Assembly: GCA_002498605.1 (NCBI GenBank)
Contig: DAHY01000009.1
Span: 1 to 12,704 of the forward strand
From: Methanomassiliicoccaceae archaeon UBA404
Lineage (GTDB): Archaea; Thermoplasmatota; Thermoplasmata; Methanomassiliicoccales; Methanomethylophilaceae
Length of the DNA stretch: 12,704 bases
Reading direction: 5' to 3'
Below, piece by piece: positions 1-5,957 of the stretch. Position 1 is the stretch's first letter; each line of letters starts with the position of its first letter. The notes under the pieces were generated by a model. It ran no database searches. It saw only the letters and a list, made by a program, of their open reading frames with translations, and had not been told where the DNA came from. The position numbers were made by a program, and so were the translations under genes.

Positions 1-189
1 CAGAGACTGGTCGGAAAAGAAACGGGAAGATCTCTTTCCGTCGGAGACAGGGTAAGAGCGAGAATCGTCAGCATAGATCTGAACGATAAAAATCCTCAGG
101 ACAGCAAGATAGGACTCACCATGCGTCAACCCGGTCTCGGAAAACTCCAGTGGATTGAGGAAGACTGCAGCAAGAAGGAGGCGGCCTGA
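1..189 (+). CDS. rpoE1: DNA-directed RNA polymerase subunit E' (Rpo7/RpoE1), C-terminal part
   Basis: The window opens inside this gene; only the last 62 residues are visible, read in frame from base 1 to a TGA at 187-189. This part is the end of an S1/OB-fold RNA-binding domain. The run VGDRVRARIVSID is followed by DSKIGLTMRQPGLGKLQW, a signature at the C-terminus of archaeal RpoE1. The subunit is the homologue of eukaryotic Rpb7; with Rpo4 it forms the RNA polymerase stalk that contacts nascent RNA and helps open the promoter. The stop overlaps the spt4 start by one base (TGATG), so the two are translationally coupled in the usual archaeal rpoE1-spt4 order. The start and N-terminal domain lie outside the window. 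Confidence 0.93.
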   Translation, partial: QRLVGKETGRSLSVGDRVRARIVSIDLNDKNPQDSKIGLTMRQPGLGKLQWIEEDCSKKEAA

Positions 190-377
190 TGGCGGCTATA
201 CTTAAAGCATGCAAAGAATGCAACTTCATTTCCGAAGACGACACATGTCCCCGTTGCGGAGGCACCACAACCAAAGAATGGCAGGGGTACCTCGCGATAC
301 TGGATTACACAAAATCGGAAATTGCAGAACGTATGAGCATAAAAGCCAACGGCAGATATGCTCTCAAGGTCCGATGA
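189..377 (+). CDS. spt4: Transcription elongation factor Spt4 (RpoE'')
   Basis: A 62-residue zinc protein, the normal size for archaeal Spt4. Four cysteines (C8, C11, C20, C23; CxxC, eight residues, CxxC) form the zinc site, and the tail has the family pattern WxGYLAILD and a final KANGRYALKVR. Spt4 binds the NGN domain of Spt5 (NusG), and the pair acts as a clamp on transcribing RNA polymerase to raise processivity. The ATG overlaps the rpoE1 stop by one base, and the next gene begins four bases after the TGA if its ATG at 382 is used. Position directly after rpoE1 is the standard archaeal arrangement and supports the call. Confidence 0.95.
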   Translation: MAAILKACKECNFISEDDTCPRCGGTTTKEWQGYLAILDYTKSEIAERMSIKANGRYALKVR

Positions 378-381
378 TTCG

Positions 382-891
382 ATGGAATTTCGGGACAGAA
401 TCCTTCCTGACGATAAACGGGAAGAATTCAAAAAACCGATCGGACGCGACTTCAAAGAAGAAGAAATAATCAAACTCGACAAAGGTTCAAAACTTATTAC
501 GGTCGGCGACGTGGTATCGCTGGTCGTCAGAAAACACGGCGTTGTGCCCTTCCTTTCCATCTACGACGGAATGACGGAAAGGCACGAAATGACGGAATTC
601 TCTTCCATGGTTGAAGAAAACCGATGGGATGTGACCGAAGTCAGGAACCCTCCGAAGATGATAACCGCGGAGTTGATCGAGGCCGTGAAAAACGCTTTCG
701 AAGGCAAAACACGCATAATAAAGGTGGAAGGGGAAGAAGATCTGGCAACCATTGCCTGCATTGTTCTGGCTCCTATCGGCACCCATATTGTGTACGGTTG
801 GCCCGGAAAAGGAATGAAGCTCGTGACCACGGACGAACTTATTCGAAAAGAAGCAGAAATACTCATCAGTATGATGGAGGAGCTAGAATGA
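382..891 (+). CDS. GTP-dependent dephospho-CoA kinase (DUF359 family)
   Basis: The 169-residue protein belongs to the DUF359 family, which in Thermococcus was shown to be the archaeal dephospho-CoA kinase using GTP, the last step of coenzyme A synthesis. Visible family blocks, numbered from ATG 382: PIG at 19-21, GDVVS at 42-46, D62 and TER at 65-67, NPPKMIT at 89-95, GEEDL at 117-121, PIG at 131-133, and YGWPGKG at 138-144. Some positions differ from the consensus I remember (DGMTER rather than D-x-KTxR, YGWP rather than YGQP), a lineage variation or modest divergence. The start is chosen at ATG 382, just after the spt4 stop; an in-frame ATG at 358 would overlap spt4 and add eight residues. 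The gene lies in the conserved cluster with spt4 and rps24e and ends in an ATGA overlap with rps24e. Confidence 0.88.
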   Translation: MEFRDRILPDDKREEFKKPIGRDFKEEEIIKLDKGSKLITVGDVVSLVVRKHGVVPFLSIYDGMTERHEMTEFSSMVEENRWDVTEVRNPPKMITAELIEAVKNAFEGKTRIIKVEGEEDLATIACIVLAPIGTHIVYGWPGKGMKLVTTDELIRKEAEILISMMEELE

Positions 892-1211
892 AGATAGAGA
901 TTAAAGAGCAGAAAAAGAACCCTCTTCTCAAAAGAGAAGAGGTCCGCTTCGAGGTTAACCACTCCGGCGAAGAAACTCCCAAAAGGAACGCAGTAGCCGA
1001 AGAAATCGCGAAGATGTTCAAAACGAAAAGAAACAGCGTCGTAATCGACGAACTCAAAGGAAGATACGGAATCGGACTGTCCGACGGATACGCAAAGGTA
1101 TACGAAAGCAAAGAAGCCGCATTGGAATTCGAGAACGAACATCTGCTTGCCAGAAACGGAATAGCCAAAGAAGAGCCCGCTTCCGAAGCGGCCGAAGGAT
1201 CTGAGGAATAA
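888..1211 (+). CDS. rps24e: 30S ribosomal protein eS24 (S24e)
   Basis: A 107-residue small-subunit ribosomal protein. The N-terminus reads MKIEIKEQKKNPLLKREEV, typical of S24e (internal pattern NPLLKRxEV). It is followed by the VNHSGEETPKRNAVAEEIA block, KTKRNSVVIDEL, and YGIGLSDGYAKVYES, all family hallmarks. The last ~15 residues are a Glu/Ala-rich tail that is probably disordered. A GGAGG-type ribosome-binding sequence lies just upstream within the end of the dephospho-CoA kinase gene (ATGATGGAGGAGCTAGAATG), and the two genes overlap by four bases. rps27ae begins two bases after its TAA, so both ribosomal proteins are expected from one message. Confidence 0.96.
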   Translation: MKIEIKEQKKNPLLKREEVRFEVNHSGEETPKRNAVAEEIAKMFKTKRNSVVIDELKGRYGIGLSDGYAKVYESKEAALEFENEHLLARNGIAKEEPASEAAEGSEE

Positions 1212-1213
1212 AC

Positions 1214-1402
1214 ATGGCAGCTAAAAAACCCGTAGAGAAAAAATCAATCAAGAAAAGTAACGCGTACAAGGTAGACGGAAACAAGGTGGAAAGAACCAAG
1301 CCCGTCTGTCCCAAGTGCGGCCCCGGTGTGTTCATGGCAGTTCACAAAGACAGAACAGCCTGCGGCAAGTGCGGTTACACCGAATTCACAAAGAAAGAGT
1401 AA
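1214..1402 (+). CDS. rps27ae: 30S ribosomal protein eS31 (S27ae)
   Basis: A 62-residue ribosomal protein with a basic N-terminal half and a C4 zinc ribbon: C32 and C35 in the CPKCGPGVFMAVHKDR block, then C50 and C53 in CGKCGYTEF. In eukaryotes the homologue is made as a ubiquitin fusion; archaeal copies, like this one, have no ubiquitin part. It is the last gene of the rpoE1-spt4-kinase-rps24e operon and is followed by two hairpins and a T-run. In many euryarchaea the Kae1/Bud32 tRNA-modification gene comes next; here the next features are a tRNA and an accessory ATPase. Confidence 0.96.
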   Translation: MAAKKPVEKKSIKKSNAYKVDGNKVERTKPVCPKCGPGVFMAVHKDRTACGKCGYTEFTKKE

Positions 1403-1418
1403 AGGCATTTCTTCATTC

Positions 1419-1487
1419 GGCTCCCACCCTCTCAACGGGAGCCTCAGGATCTTCCTGAATTGCCCGCTCTTCTTTCAATTACTTTTT
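1419..1487 (+). terminator. Tandem hairpins and T-run ending the rpoE1-rps27ae operon
   Basis: Starting 17 bases after the rps27ae stop is a perfect 7-bp stem (GGCTCCC at 1419-1425 with GGGAGCC at 1437-1443, 11-nt loop). A second 6-bp stem abuts it (TCAGGA 1444-1449, TCCTGA 1453-1458, 3-nt loop). A pyrimidine-rich stretch follows, with five T residues at 1483-1487. Archaeal termination depends mostly on the T-rich tract in the non-template strand; the hairpins could also protect the 3' end. The structure separates the ribosomal operon from the tRNA that begins 14 bases later. Confidence 0.6.
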
Positions 1488-1501
1488 ACAATCTACGTAT
1501 T

Positions 1502-1575
1502 GGACCTGTAGTATAGTCTGGATAGAATCGTGGCTTCCGGAGCCTCTGACCCGGGTTCGAATCCCGGCAGGTCCG
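1502..1575 (+). tRNA. tRNA-Arg (anticodon CCG)
   Basis: The cloverleaf folds from the sequence. The 7-bp acceptor stem GGACCTG (1502-1508) pairs with CAGGTCC (1568-1574), and the discriminator base is G1575. The T arm is a perfect 5-bp stem CCGGG/CCCGG (1551-1555, 1563-1567) with loop TTCGAAT. The D loop has the AGTCTGGATA pattern of archaeal tRNA-Arg. The anticodon loop TTCCGGA (1535-1541) gives anticodon CCG at 1537-1539, which reads CGG. CCA is not encoded. Two weak points are a T-T opposition in the anticodon stem (1531/1545) and an A-A opposition in the D stem (1513/1526). I see no intron. A T-run at 1601-1605 may end the transcript. Confidence 0.9.
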
Positions 1576-1596
1576 CTTATTCTCCCAACACCCGTA

Positions 1597-2856
1597 TCAG
1601 TTTTTCAGGCATCCTATCGGTATTACGTGTACACCGTCCTCGCGCGTGTATGCATATTCGGTTCCGGTGATTACGGCAAGGAATGACGGAGCGCCCATGG
1701 TTTCACTTTCCACTTTATTCTTTATCTTCTTCAGATTTTCAGCCGCCTCATCAATCATCCCCGAACCCAATTTGGCTTCGACGGCACCCCATCGTCCGTC
1801 ATGCAGATGAACAATGGCATCCGCTTCAAGACCATCGCTGTCACGGTAATGGAACACTTCGCCTCCGATAAATCGGGTGTATGCTCTGAGATCCCTGATG
1901 ACCAAAGATTCAAACAACAGTCCGAATGTATGCGGGTCTGTTAAAAGATCATTTACTGACGCCCCAAGGAAATACGCTGCTATCGCAGGATCGGTGAAAT
2001 GTCTGGTGTCGGACGTTCTGATGGTTGCCTTTGAACGCAGTTTCGGAGTCCAGGCAGGGAGGTCATCTATGACAAATATCGATCTCAAAGCATTTTCATA
2101 ATCTCTCAGTGTGTTGATATGAATCGATATATTATTGCTGGCTATGTCAGCGAGTATTGTATTATCGGACACGGATGTGGATATATTGCGTGAGATAGAC
2201 CGAAGAACCTGTCGCATTTTATGACAGTTTCTGTTGACGCCGTTTGATGTGAGTATATCAAATTTTACCATATTCTCACAATAACTTTTGATTTGTTTAC
2301 ATACAACCTTTCGACTTTTACCTATCGTCTTGGGCCATCCTCCGCGTACAACCAGTGCGGCCACATTTTCAATTGTAAGGCCGGATTGTCCTGAAATCTC
2401 CTTTTCAGAAAATAAATCGAATAAAGAAACGTTTCCGTTGGAATCACCTGATTCGAAAAGGCTCATCGTGGACATTTTCATCCTTCCGATTCTTCCGGTG
2501 CCCGAGTGTGCGATTTTCGATCTATCTGCTGTTGTGGATCCTGTAAGTATGTACAAGCCTTCCTCAGACAATCTGTCAACGCTATATCTAATTGCATCCC
2601 ATAGCTCGGGCGCCATCTGACACTCGTCAATCAGGCGCGGTTTGTCTCCTTCCAGAAGTAATGACGGTTTAATAGCGATTATCTGTCGATATTCTTCCGC
2701 CTTGTCTGTGTCTTGCAGATATATTGCACTTTTTGCGATTTGTTCTGCAGTAGTGGTTTTTCCACACCACTTAGGACCTACGATAAGAACAGCACCGAAC
2801 GCTTCCAATCCTCTTTTAAGTTCTGCATCGGCAAGTCTTGATCGGTAATATTTCAT
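1597..2856 (-). CDS. AAA ATPase with C-terminal DUF4143 (PD-(D/E)XK-like) domain
   Basis: A 419-residue member of the AAA_14/DUF4143 family, common in archaea and gut bacteria and often multicopy; its cellular role is not established. The N-terminal ATPase shows Walker A GPKWCGKT at 27-34, Walker B PRLIDE at 73-78, and LTGSTT as a likely sensor stretch. The C-terminal half ends in a nuclease-like core: E344 and D346 in LEADAIV, then E360-x-K362 in VEAKLG, the spacing of a PD-(D/E)XK fold. I chose ATG 2854-2856 because homologues begin close to this point (KYYRSRL...AFGAVLIVGPKW) and a TATA-like box lies 25 bp upstream. An in-frame TTG at 2904 would add 16 residues encoded partly by a direct repeat. 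The gene sits beside a tRNA and looks like an accessory insertion after the ribosomal operon. Confidence 0.85.
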   Translation of the reverse strand: MKYYRSRLADAELKRGLEAFGAVLIVGPKWCGKTTTAEQIAKSAIYLQDTDKAEEYRQIIAIKPSLLLEGDKPRLIDECQMAPELWDAIRYSVDRLSEEGLYILTGSTTADRSKIAHSGTGRIGRMKMSTMSLFESGDSNGNVSLFDLFSEKEISGQSGLTIENVAALVVRGGWPKTIGKSRKVVCKQIKSYCENMVKFDILTSNGVNRNCHKMRQVLRSISRNISTSVSDNTILADIASNNISIHINTLRDYENALRSIFVIDDLPAWTPKLRSKATIRTSDTRHFTDPAIAAYFLGASVNDLLTDPHTFGLLFESLVIRDLRAYTRFIGGEVFHYRDSDGLEADAIVHLHDGRWGAVEAKLGSGMIDEAAENLKKIKNKVESETMGAPSFLAVITGTEYAYTREDGVHVIPIGCLKN

Positions 2857-2870
2857 CACATTATCATCAT

Positions 2871-2924
2871 ATTTGTGATATTTAATTGTGGCATTTGTGG
2901 ACAATCTGTTGTGGCATTTGTGGA
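2871..2924. repeat. Three phased repeats upstream of the ATPase gene
   Basis: A perfect 16-bp direct repeat, TTGTGGCATTTGTGGA, lies at 2886-2901 and again at 2909-2924 (offset 23 bp). A shorter third copy of the core ATTTGTG lies at 2871-2877, offset 22 bp from the core at 2893. A period of 22-23 bp is about two helical turns, so all three cores face nearly the same side of the DNA. They flank the probable TATA box of the ATPase gene, as expected for operator sites. Whether the gene is autoregulated is inference. Confidence 0.7.
2877..2885 (-). promoter_or_regulatory. TATA-like box of the ATPase gene
   Basis: On the minus strand the sequence TTAAATATC is centred about 25 bp upstream of ATG 2856. 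That spacing would put the transcription start at or next to the ATG, giving a leaderless message. The repeat cores at 2871 and 2893 lie on either side of it. No experimental support is visible. Confidence 0.4.
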
Positions 2925-3037
2925 TACATAGGTTAAGAATTCAACATAGTTATTCCGAGGAACCTACGACACATTGTCTATTCGATACTCCCTGCATTTT
3001 CCGAATGATTTCTAATTCATTAGATTTGATTCATCAT

Positions 3038-4114
3038 TCACAGCTTTATAACTAAATTTTTCAATCCAATTTTAAGAAAACGCTCCCCTCGTGGAAACTC
3101 GGAGCGTTCTAAAAGTTCTTTGTCTATAATCATATAAGTGTCTACAACAGCGTGTTTTATCAAAAGATCTTCAAATTTATCAAAATTATAAGGCCGGTAC
3201 TCTAAAATATCGCCATTTTTCTTAATTGTCAATACGCCATCGAAACGGGCCATCCCGTCCCAGTATTCAGTAAGAGTCATACCCATTACGCAAGCTTTAA
3301 GAAATTTTTTAATTTTATACTCATAATAGGAGATGTGTGTTTTACCATAACCTAAGACATCGGATTCATGAAACATATCAGCATGTACTTTCAAATTTCC
3401 TATACCAGAGGTAAAATGATGTTTAACTATTTTTAAAAAAAGATCTGGAAATCTGCTATCTATCAATTCTAAATTTCCATGTGTTATTTCTGATACAACA
3501 TCGTACGACCTAAAGCTGACGAAGCCGATATCTTTAGAATTTCGGACAATTGAAGAATCAGTGTAGTTATCAAATCCAAACTCATCAACAAGTTCATTAA
3601 AAAATTTTATGCCAGTGGAGTAAATATTTTCAACCGTCGCATCGGAATCGGTTGATGAAAATAGAGGCTCGCAATCAGATATAACTCTAAAGTTTTGTCT
3701 AATATTTACTCCTAGGCGGGGATCGTAAATTTCAATCAATAAAGAGTTCCTGTCCTTTTCATTTGAAACAATTTCTTCATAACACATAGCTCGCAACATT
3801 TCATTTATAAAGGGCGGCAGAGGAACGGCGTGTATCGATGACATATCGCCTAACGCGTCAAGAACGTTACAAATTTTATTTTCTGGAACCGAATTGATAA
3901 TTGCTCCATTTTTAAAAACATCGATTTCTTTTTGATTTTCGTTTATGCTATATTCTATAATGCCGTTTATACTGTTGAAAATAAGTTTATTAACGTAGAG
4001 CCAGGCCGGCCCTACAGATTCAAAATTTTCATTTCCGCCGGAGACTTTCTTTTCCTTCAAGATCTTTAAGATTGTGTAAATCCTGTTTTTATGCCTCTCG
4101 TCAAGAATATTCAT
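3038..4114 (-). CDS. HpaII-family type II restriction endonuclease homologue, solitary and divergent
   Basis: A 358-residue protein whose C-terminal half resembles the HpaII restriction enzyme family as I remember it: NLELIDSRFPDL at 214-225, YEYKIKKFLKACVMGMT at 264-280, a WDG and GVLTIKKNGD block at 285-302, and YNFDKFEDLLIKHAVVDT at 309-326. The N-terminus (RIYTILKILKEKKV, 11-24) is also family-like, and IEIYDPRLGVNIRQNFRVIS (127-146) occupies the place of the family's central motif, but differs: I expect a GFSIKS-type run with a lysine followed by a GSPxTLLN stretch, and see NFRVIS and EPLFSSTDS. The enzyme may therefore be inactive or of altered specificity. The canonical member cuts CCGG. 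No DNA methyltransferase gene is in the window. The gene is clearly more A+T-rich than its neighbours, suggesting transfer. ATG 4112-4114 is preceded by a weak AGGA. Confidence 0.72.
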   Translation of the reverse strand: MNILDERHKNRIYTILKILKEKKVSGGNENFESVGPAWLYVNKLIFNSINGIIEYSINENQKEIDVFKNGAIINSVPENKICNVLDALGDMSSIHAVPLPPFINEMLRAMCYEEIVSNEKDRNSLLIEIYDPRLGVNIRQNFRVISDCEPLFSSTDSDATVENIYSTGIKFFNELVDEFGFDNYTDSSIVRNSKDIGFVSFRSYDVVSEITHGNLELIDSRFPDLFLKIVKHHFTSGIGNLKVHADMFHESDVLGYGKTHISYYEYKIKKFLKACVMGMTLTEYWDGMARFDGVLTIKKNGDILEYRPYNFDKFEDLLIKHAVVDTYMIIDKELLERSEFPRGERFLKIGLKNLVIKL

Positions 4115-4163
4115 AATTATTCCTGATGGGTGTAAAGCCTGAATTAGATATTATCTTTACTAA

Positions 4164-4194
4164 TTTACCGGTGCTGGCACTTCTTACCGGTAAA
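4164..4194 (-). terminator. Hairpin just after ycaO, rich in ACCGGT
   Basis: A perfect 9-bp inverted repeat, TTTACCGGT at 4164-4172 and ACCGGTAAA at 4186-4194, encloses a 13-nt loop. It overlaps a second palindrome, AACCGGTT at 4193-4200, whose last base belongs to the ycaO stop codon. It lies directly after ycaO on the minus strand and upstream of the nuclease gene, so it could end the ycaO transcript or act as a regulatory site for the nuclease. There is no strong T-run after it on the minus strand, so the terminator label is tentative. Confidence 0.4.
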
Positions 4195-4199
4195 CCGGT

Positions 4200-5432
4200 T
4201 CACTGTACATTTCTGACCGGTGGCCACATTCCGTTAATCCTGTAACCGGCACGGTTTGGGTCCATGGCATAACACTCCATCCCGGGAATAATCATTCTCA
4301 CTACGGGGATCTCAATTTCCGGTCTTGTAAGGTTTACAGTAATGACTTTGTCAAATTCCGCGTCAACCAATTTCCCCAGAACGACTTCGATATCGTCCAA
4401 AACATAATCGGTGGATTCGTCTTCCAAATCGTTCAATTTGACTTTGCGATCCAAGTCGGAATACCAAAGACGGTTAATCCGTTTAATTTTCTCATAACCC
4501 ATTTCTCTGGTGGTTTTGACAAGCTCCGCATTGACTTTGGCACCTTCTTTGTGGGTTGCCCGGCTCTGAGCCACTTCGGTTATCGCTCGGATTGCGGCTA
4601 TCTCCGGATCCAAATGTGTTCCGACGCCTATCGTCAGCATTTCAGGATCCTTTGTTACAATGTCATCGGCGGCGGCGCCTATGGTGGTCACGCCAACATC
4701 CGACGTAATATCCTTGAGATGAATCTCAATGCCCTTCTCTCTGAATGATTCAATCATTCTTCCGGGAACCGAATCGGAATCCACGACAACATCGGCTTTG
4801 GCATACTGTCGGTCTTCGGCCAAAGACCAGGCGTCTCTCTCGATGACTTCGAAGGTTGCGTGAAGAATGGCCTCCTCCAACGTATTACCGGAAGCCAATC
4901 CGTTGGTGTTGTATCTGAACAACTGCAAATCTCCGTCCGGAACATAAGGATGAAATACGGCGCAGGCCGGAACCCAAATAGGTTCGCCTCTGAACATCTC
5001 CCATCCCATGTACCAGGCAATTTCCGCGCTTCGATAATAATGAACTTTGTCGAAAGGCAAAATCAAATCCGCCGGATCCACGGTAAATCCTGTTTCCATT
5101 GCCTGCTCGTACGTACCGTGCACGACTTCGTCGTAATCTCTCCGTTCGGCACTGTATCTTTCCATGGCTTCCATCACGGCGGAAGCTTTGGCCTGTTCGG
5201 GAGTGACGCCTTTGCCGTTGTGGCTGGAAACCGTTCCTTCGGCGGCACCCGGCCTGGAAATGGAATACACGGGAATGCCGATATTGTCCTTGACCGAGAT
5301 ATCCCTGGGATCTTCCAAACCGGCCGTTTTAAGCAACGGCATCGCACGTTTCAGTGTGTCTTCGGGAGAAACCACTCTTATGCCCCCTTCGCGGTCGTAT
5401 TTCGGAGTTCTCGTCAGTACCAACGGTTTCAT
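4200..5432 (-). CDS. ycaO: YcaO-type thioamidation protein (methanogenesis marker protein 1)
   Basis: A 410-residue YcaO-domain enzyme. The family uses ATP to activate a backbone amide; in methanogens it is needed to convert a glycine of the methyl-coenzyme M reductase alpha subunit to thioglycine. ATP/Mg-binding motifs are visible: SAVMEAMERYSAE at 84-96, EVIERDAW at 195-202, and E286/Q289/R291 in TEVAQSR. The segment GIPVYSISRPGAAEGTVSSH (52-71) is typical of the methanogen marker-1 branch. The C-terminus ends GMWPPVRNVQ, without the proline-rich tail of azoline-forming YcaO proteins. No tfuA gene is adjacent, so any partner must be encoded elsewhere. A TATA-like box 26 bp upstream of ATG 5432 points to a leaderless transcript, and a 14-bp palindrome lies further upstream. 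This is the strongest marker that the host is a methanogen or a close relative. Confidence 0.92.
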   Translation of the reverse strand: MKPLVLTRTPKYDREGGIRVVSPEDTLKRAMPLLKTAGLEDPRDISVKDNIGIPVYSISRPGAAEGTVSSHNGKGVTPEQAKASAVMEAMERYSAERRDYDEVVHGTYEQAMETGFTVDPADLILPFDKVHYYRSAEIAWYMGWEMFRGEPIWVPACAVFHPYVPDGDLQLFRYNTNGLASGNTLEEAILHATFEVIERDAWSLAEDRQYAKADVVVDSDSVPGRMIESFREKGIEIHLKDITSDVGVTTIGAAADDIVTKDPEMLTIGVGTHLDPEIAAIRAITEVAQSRATHKEGAKVNAELVKTTREMGYEKIKRINRLWYSDLDRKVKLNDLEDESTDYVLDDIEVVLGKLVDAEFDKVITVNLTRPEIEIPVVRMIIPGMECYAMDPNRAGYRINGMWPPVRNVQ

Positions 5433-5453
5433 TGTTTACGCTGATGTCCTGAC

Positions 5454-5462
5454 TTATTAAAA
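5454..5462 (-). promoter_or_regulatory. TATA-like box of ycaO
   Basis: On the minus strand TTTTAATAA is centred about 26 bp upstream of the ycaO ATG. The spacing predicts transcription starting at the ATG, and no clear Shine-Dalgarno sequence precedes it, so the message is probably leaderless. Confidence 0.45.
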
Positions 5463-5473
5463 TCTTTTACAAC

Positions 5474-5487
5474 TCATTGTACAATGA
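5474..5487. promoter_or_regulatory. 14-bp palindrome upstream of the ycaO promoter, possible operator
   Basis: TCATTGTACAATGA is a perfect palindrome with no spacer, centred about 22 bp upstream of the ycaO TATA-like box. Such sites are typical of binding by a dimeric helix-turn-helix regulator. Its position, upstream of the TATA and BRE region rather than on it, would suit an activator or an upstream-binding repressor. The regulator is not in the window. Confidence 0.4.
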
Positions 5488-5747
5488 ATGATGATTAAAT
5501 CACTTTATGTAATCGCTTTAACCGTTTCAAAATTTCAAAAATTTCTTCCTCATGTGATATTTTAAAAACTATATATTTCGGAATATTAGAAACTACTTGA
5601 TGGATGAAGTTCAAAAGATTTTTTGGTGAAAAACCAAGCATTAATATTACACAATGCAAATCAAAAATTATAATCCCCGTAAAGAGTTAACGAGATCGAT
5701 AAGTTTGTTTAAAAAGAGTATATAAACTAGCATATTTATTGAAATAT
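5488..5747. other. AT-rich intergenic region with at most one tiny ORF
   Basis: This stretch is very A+T-rich. The only candidate gene is a 28-codon ORF on the plus strand, ATG at 5604 to TAA at 5690, starting MKFKRFFGEK; a TATATATTT sequence at 5570-5578 lies about 30 bp upstream. I do not recognise the peptide and would not call it a gene without conservation. No RNA gene or repeat array is recognisable. Confidence 0.3.
5719..5725 (+). promoter_or_regulatory. TATA box of the small-protein cassette
   Basis: TATATAA preceded by an A-rich stretch (AAAAAG) that could serve as BRE. It is centred 26 bp upstream of ATG 5748, the spacing of a leaderless archaeal transcript. It is the best TATA match in this AT-rich region. 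Confidence 0.5.
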
Positions 5748-5942
5748 ATGGAGAATAAATCTCAGAAAGAAATAATAGAAAACAAAAAAAATGAAGCATC
5801 TGAAAAAGGAATGATTAAGGTTTATGAGAAGGGATATAACAACGTATCTCACAATTTCACTGAGCCTAAAAGAGGACAACTTGTAGAAGAGCCTCATCAT
5901 GAAAAAATATCTCTGGAAGAAAAACCTAAAATAAAGAAATGA
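5748..5942 (+). CDS. Small charged hypothetical protein
   Basis: A 64-residue protein I do not recognise. It is dominated by Lys and Glu with very few hydrophobic residues, so it is probably disordered or a small nucleic-acid or protein-binding factor; there is no signal peptide, membrane segment or cysteine motif. The start is taken at ATG 5748 because a good TATA box lies 26 bp upstream; an in-frame TTG at 5739 would add three residues. It ends in TGA, and 15 bases later, after a TGAGG sequence, the next gene begins, so the two probably share one transcript. Low-GC codon use contrasts with ycaO and the AcnX gene on either side and suggests acquired DNA. Confidence 0.5.
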   Translation: MENKSQKEIIENKKNEASEKGMIKVYEKGYNNVSHNFTEPKRGQLVEEPHHEKISLEEKPKIKK

Positions 5943-5957
5943 AACGGATTTGAGGCA

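Noticed and set aside
1560..1600. Attachment-site duplication of the tRNA-Arg 3' end
   Set aside because: I searched by eye for a second CCCGGCAGGTCC-like segment around 2900-3030, 4120-4200 and 5430-6820 and saw none; no integrase gene is present.
2857..2904. TTG start at 2904 for the ATPase
   Set aside because: It would translate part of a direct repeat and low-complexity sequence; the family start and the TATA spacing both favour ATG 2856.
2871..2924. CRISPR array or plasmid iterons
   Set aside because: Only two full 16-bp copies with a 7-bp gap plus one partial; there are no spacers of CRISPR size, no cas genes and no replication gene nearby. Operator sites fit better.
5475..5640. Rho-independent terminator or small RNA near TTTTTTGGTGAAAAACCAA
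   Set aside because: The stem (TTGGT/ACCAA at about 5623-5637) is only five base pairs in AT-rich DNA, with no upstream gene on that strand; not distinguishable from chance.
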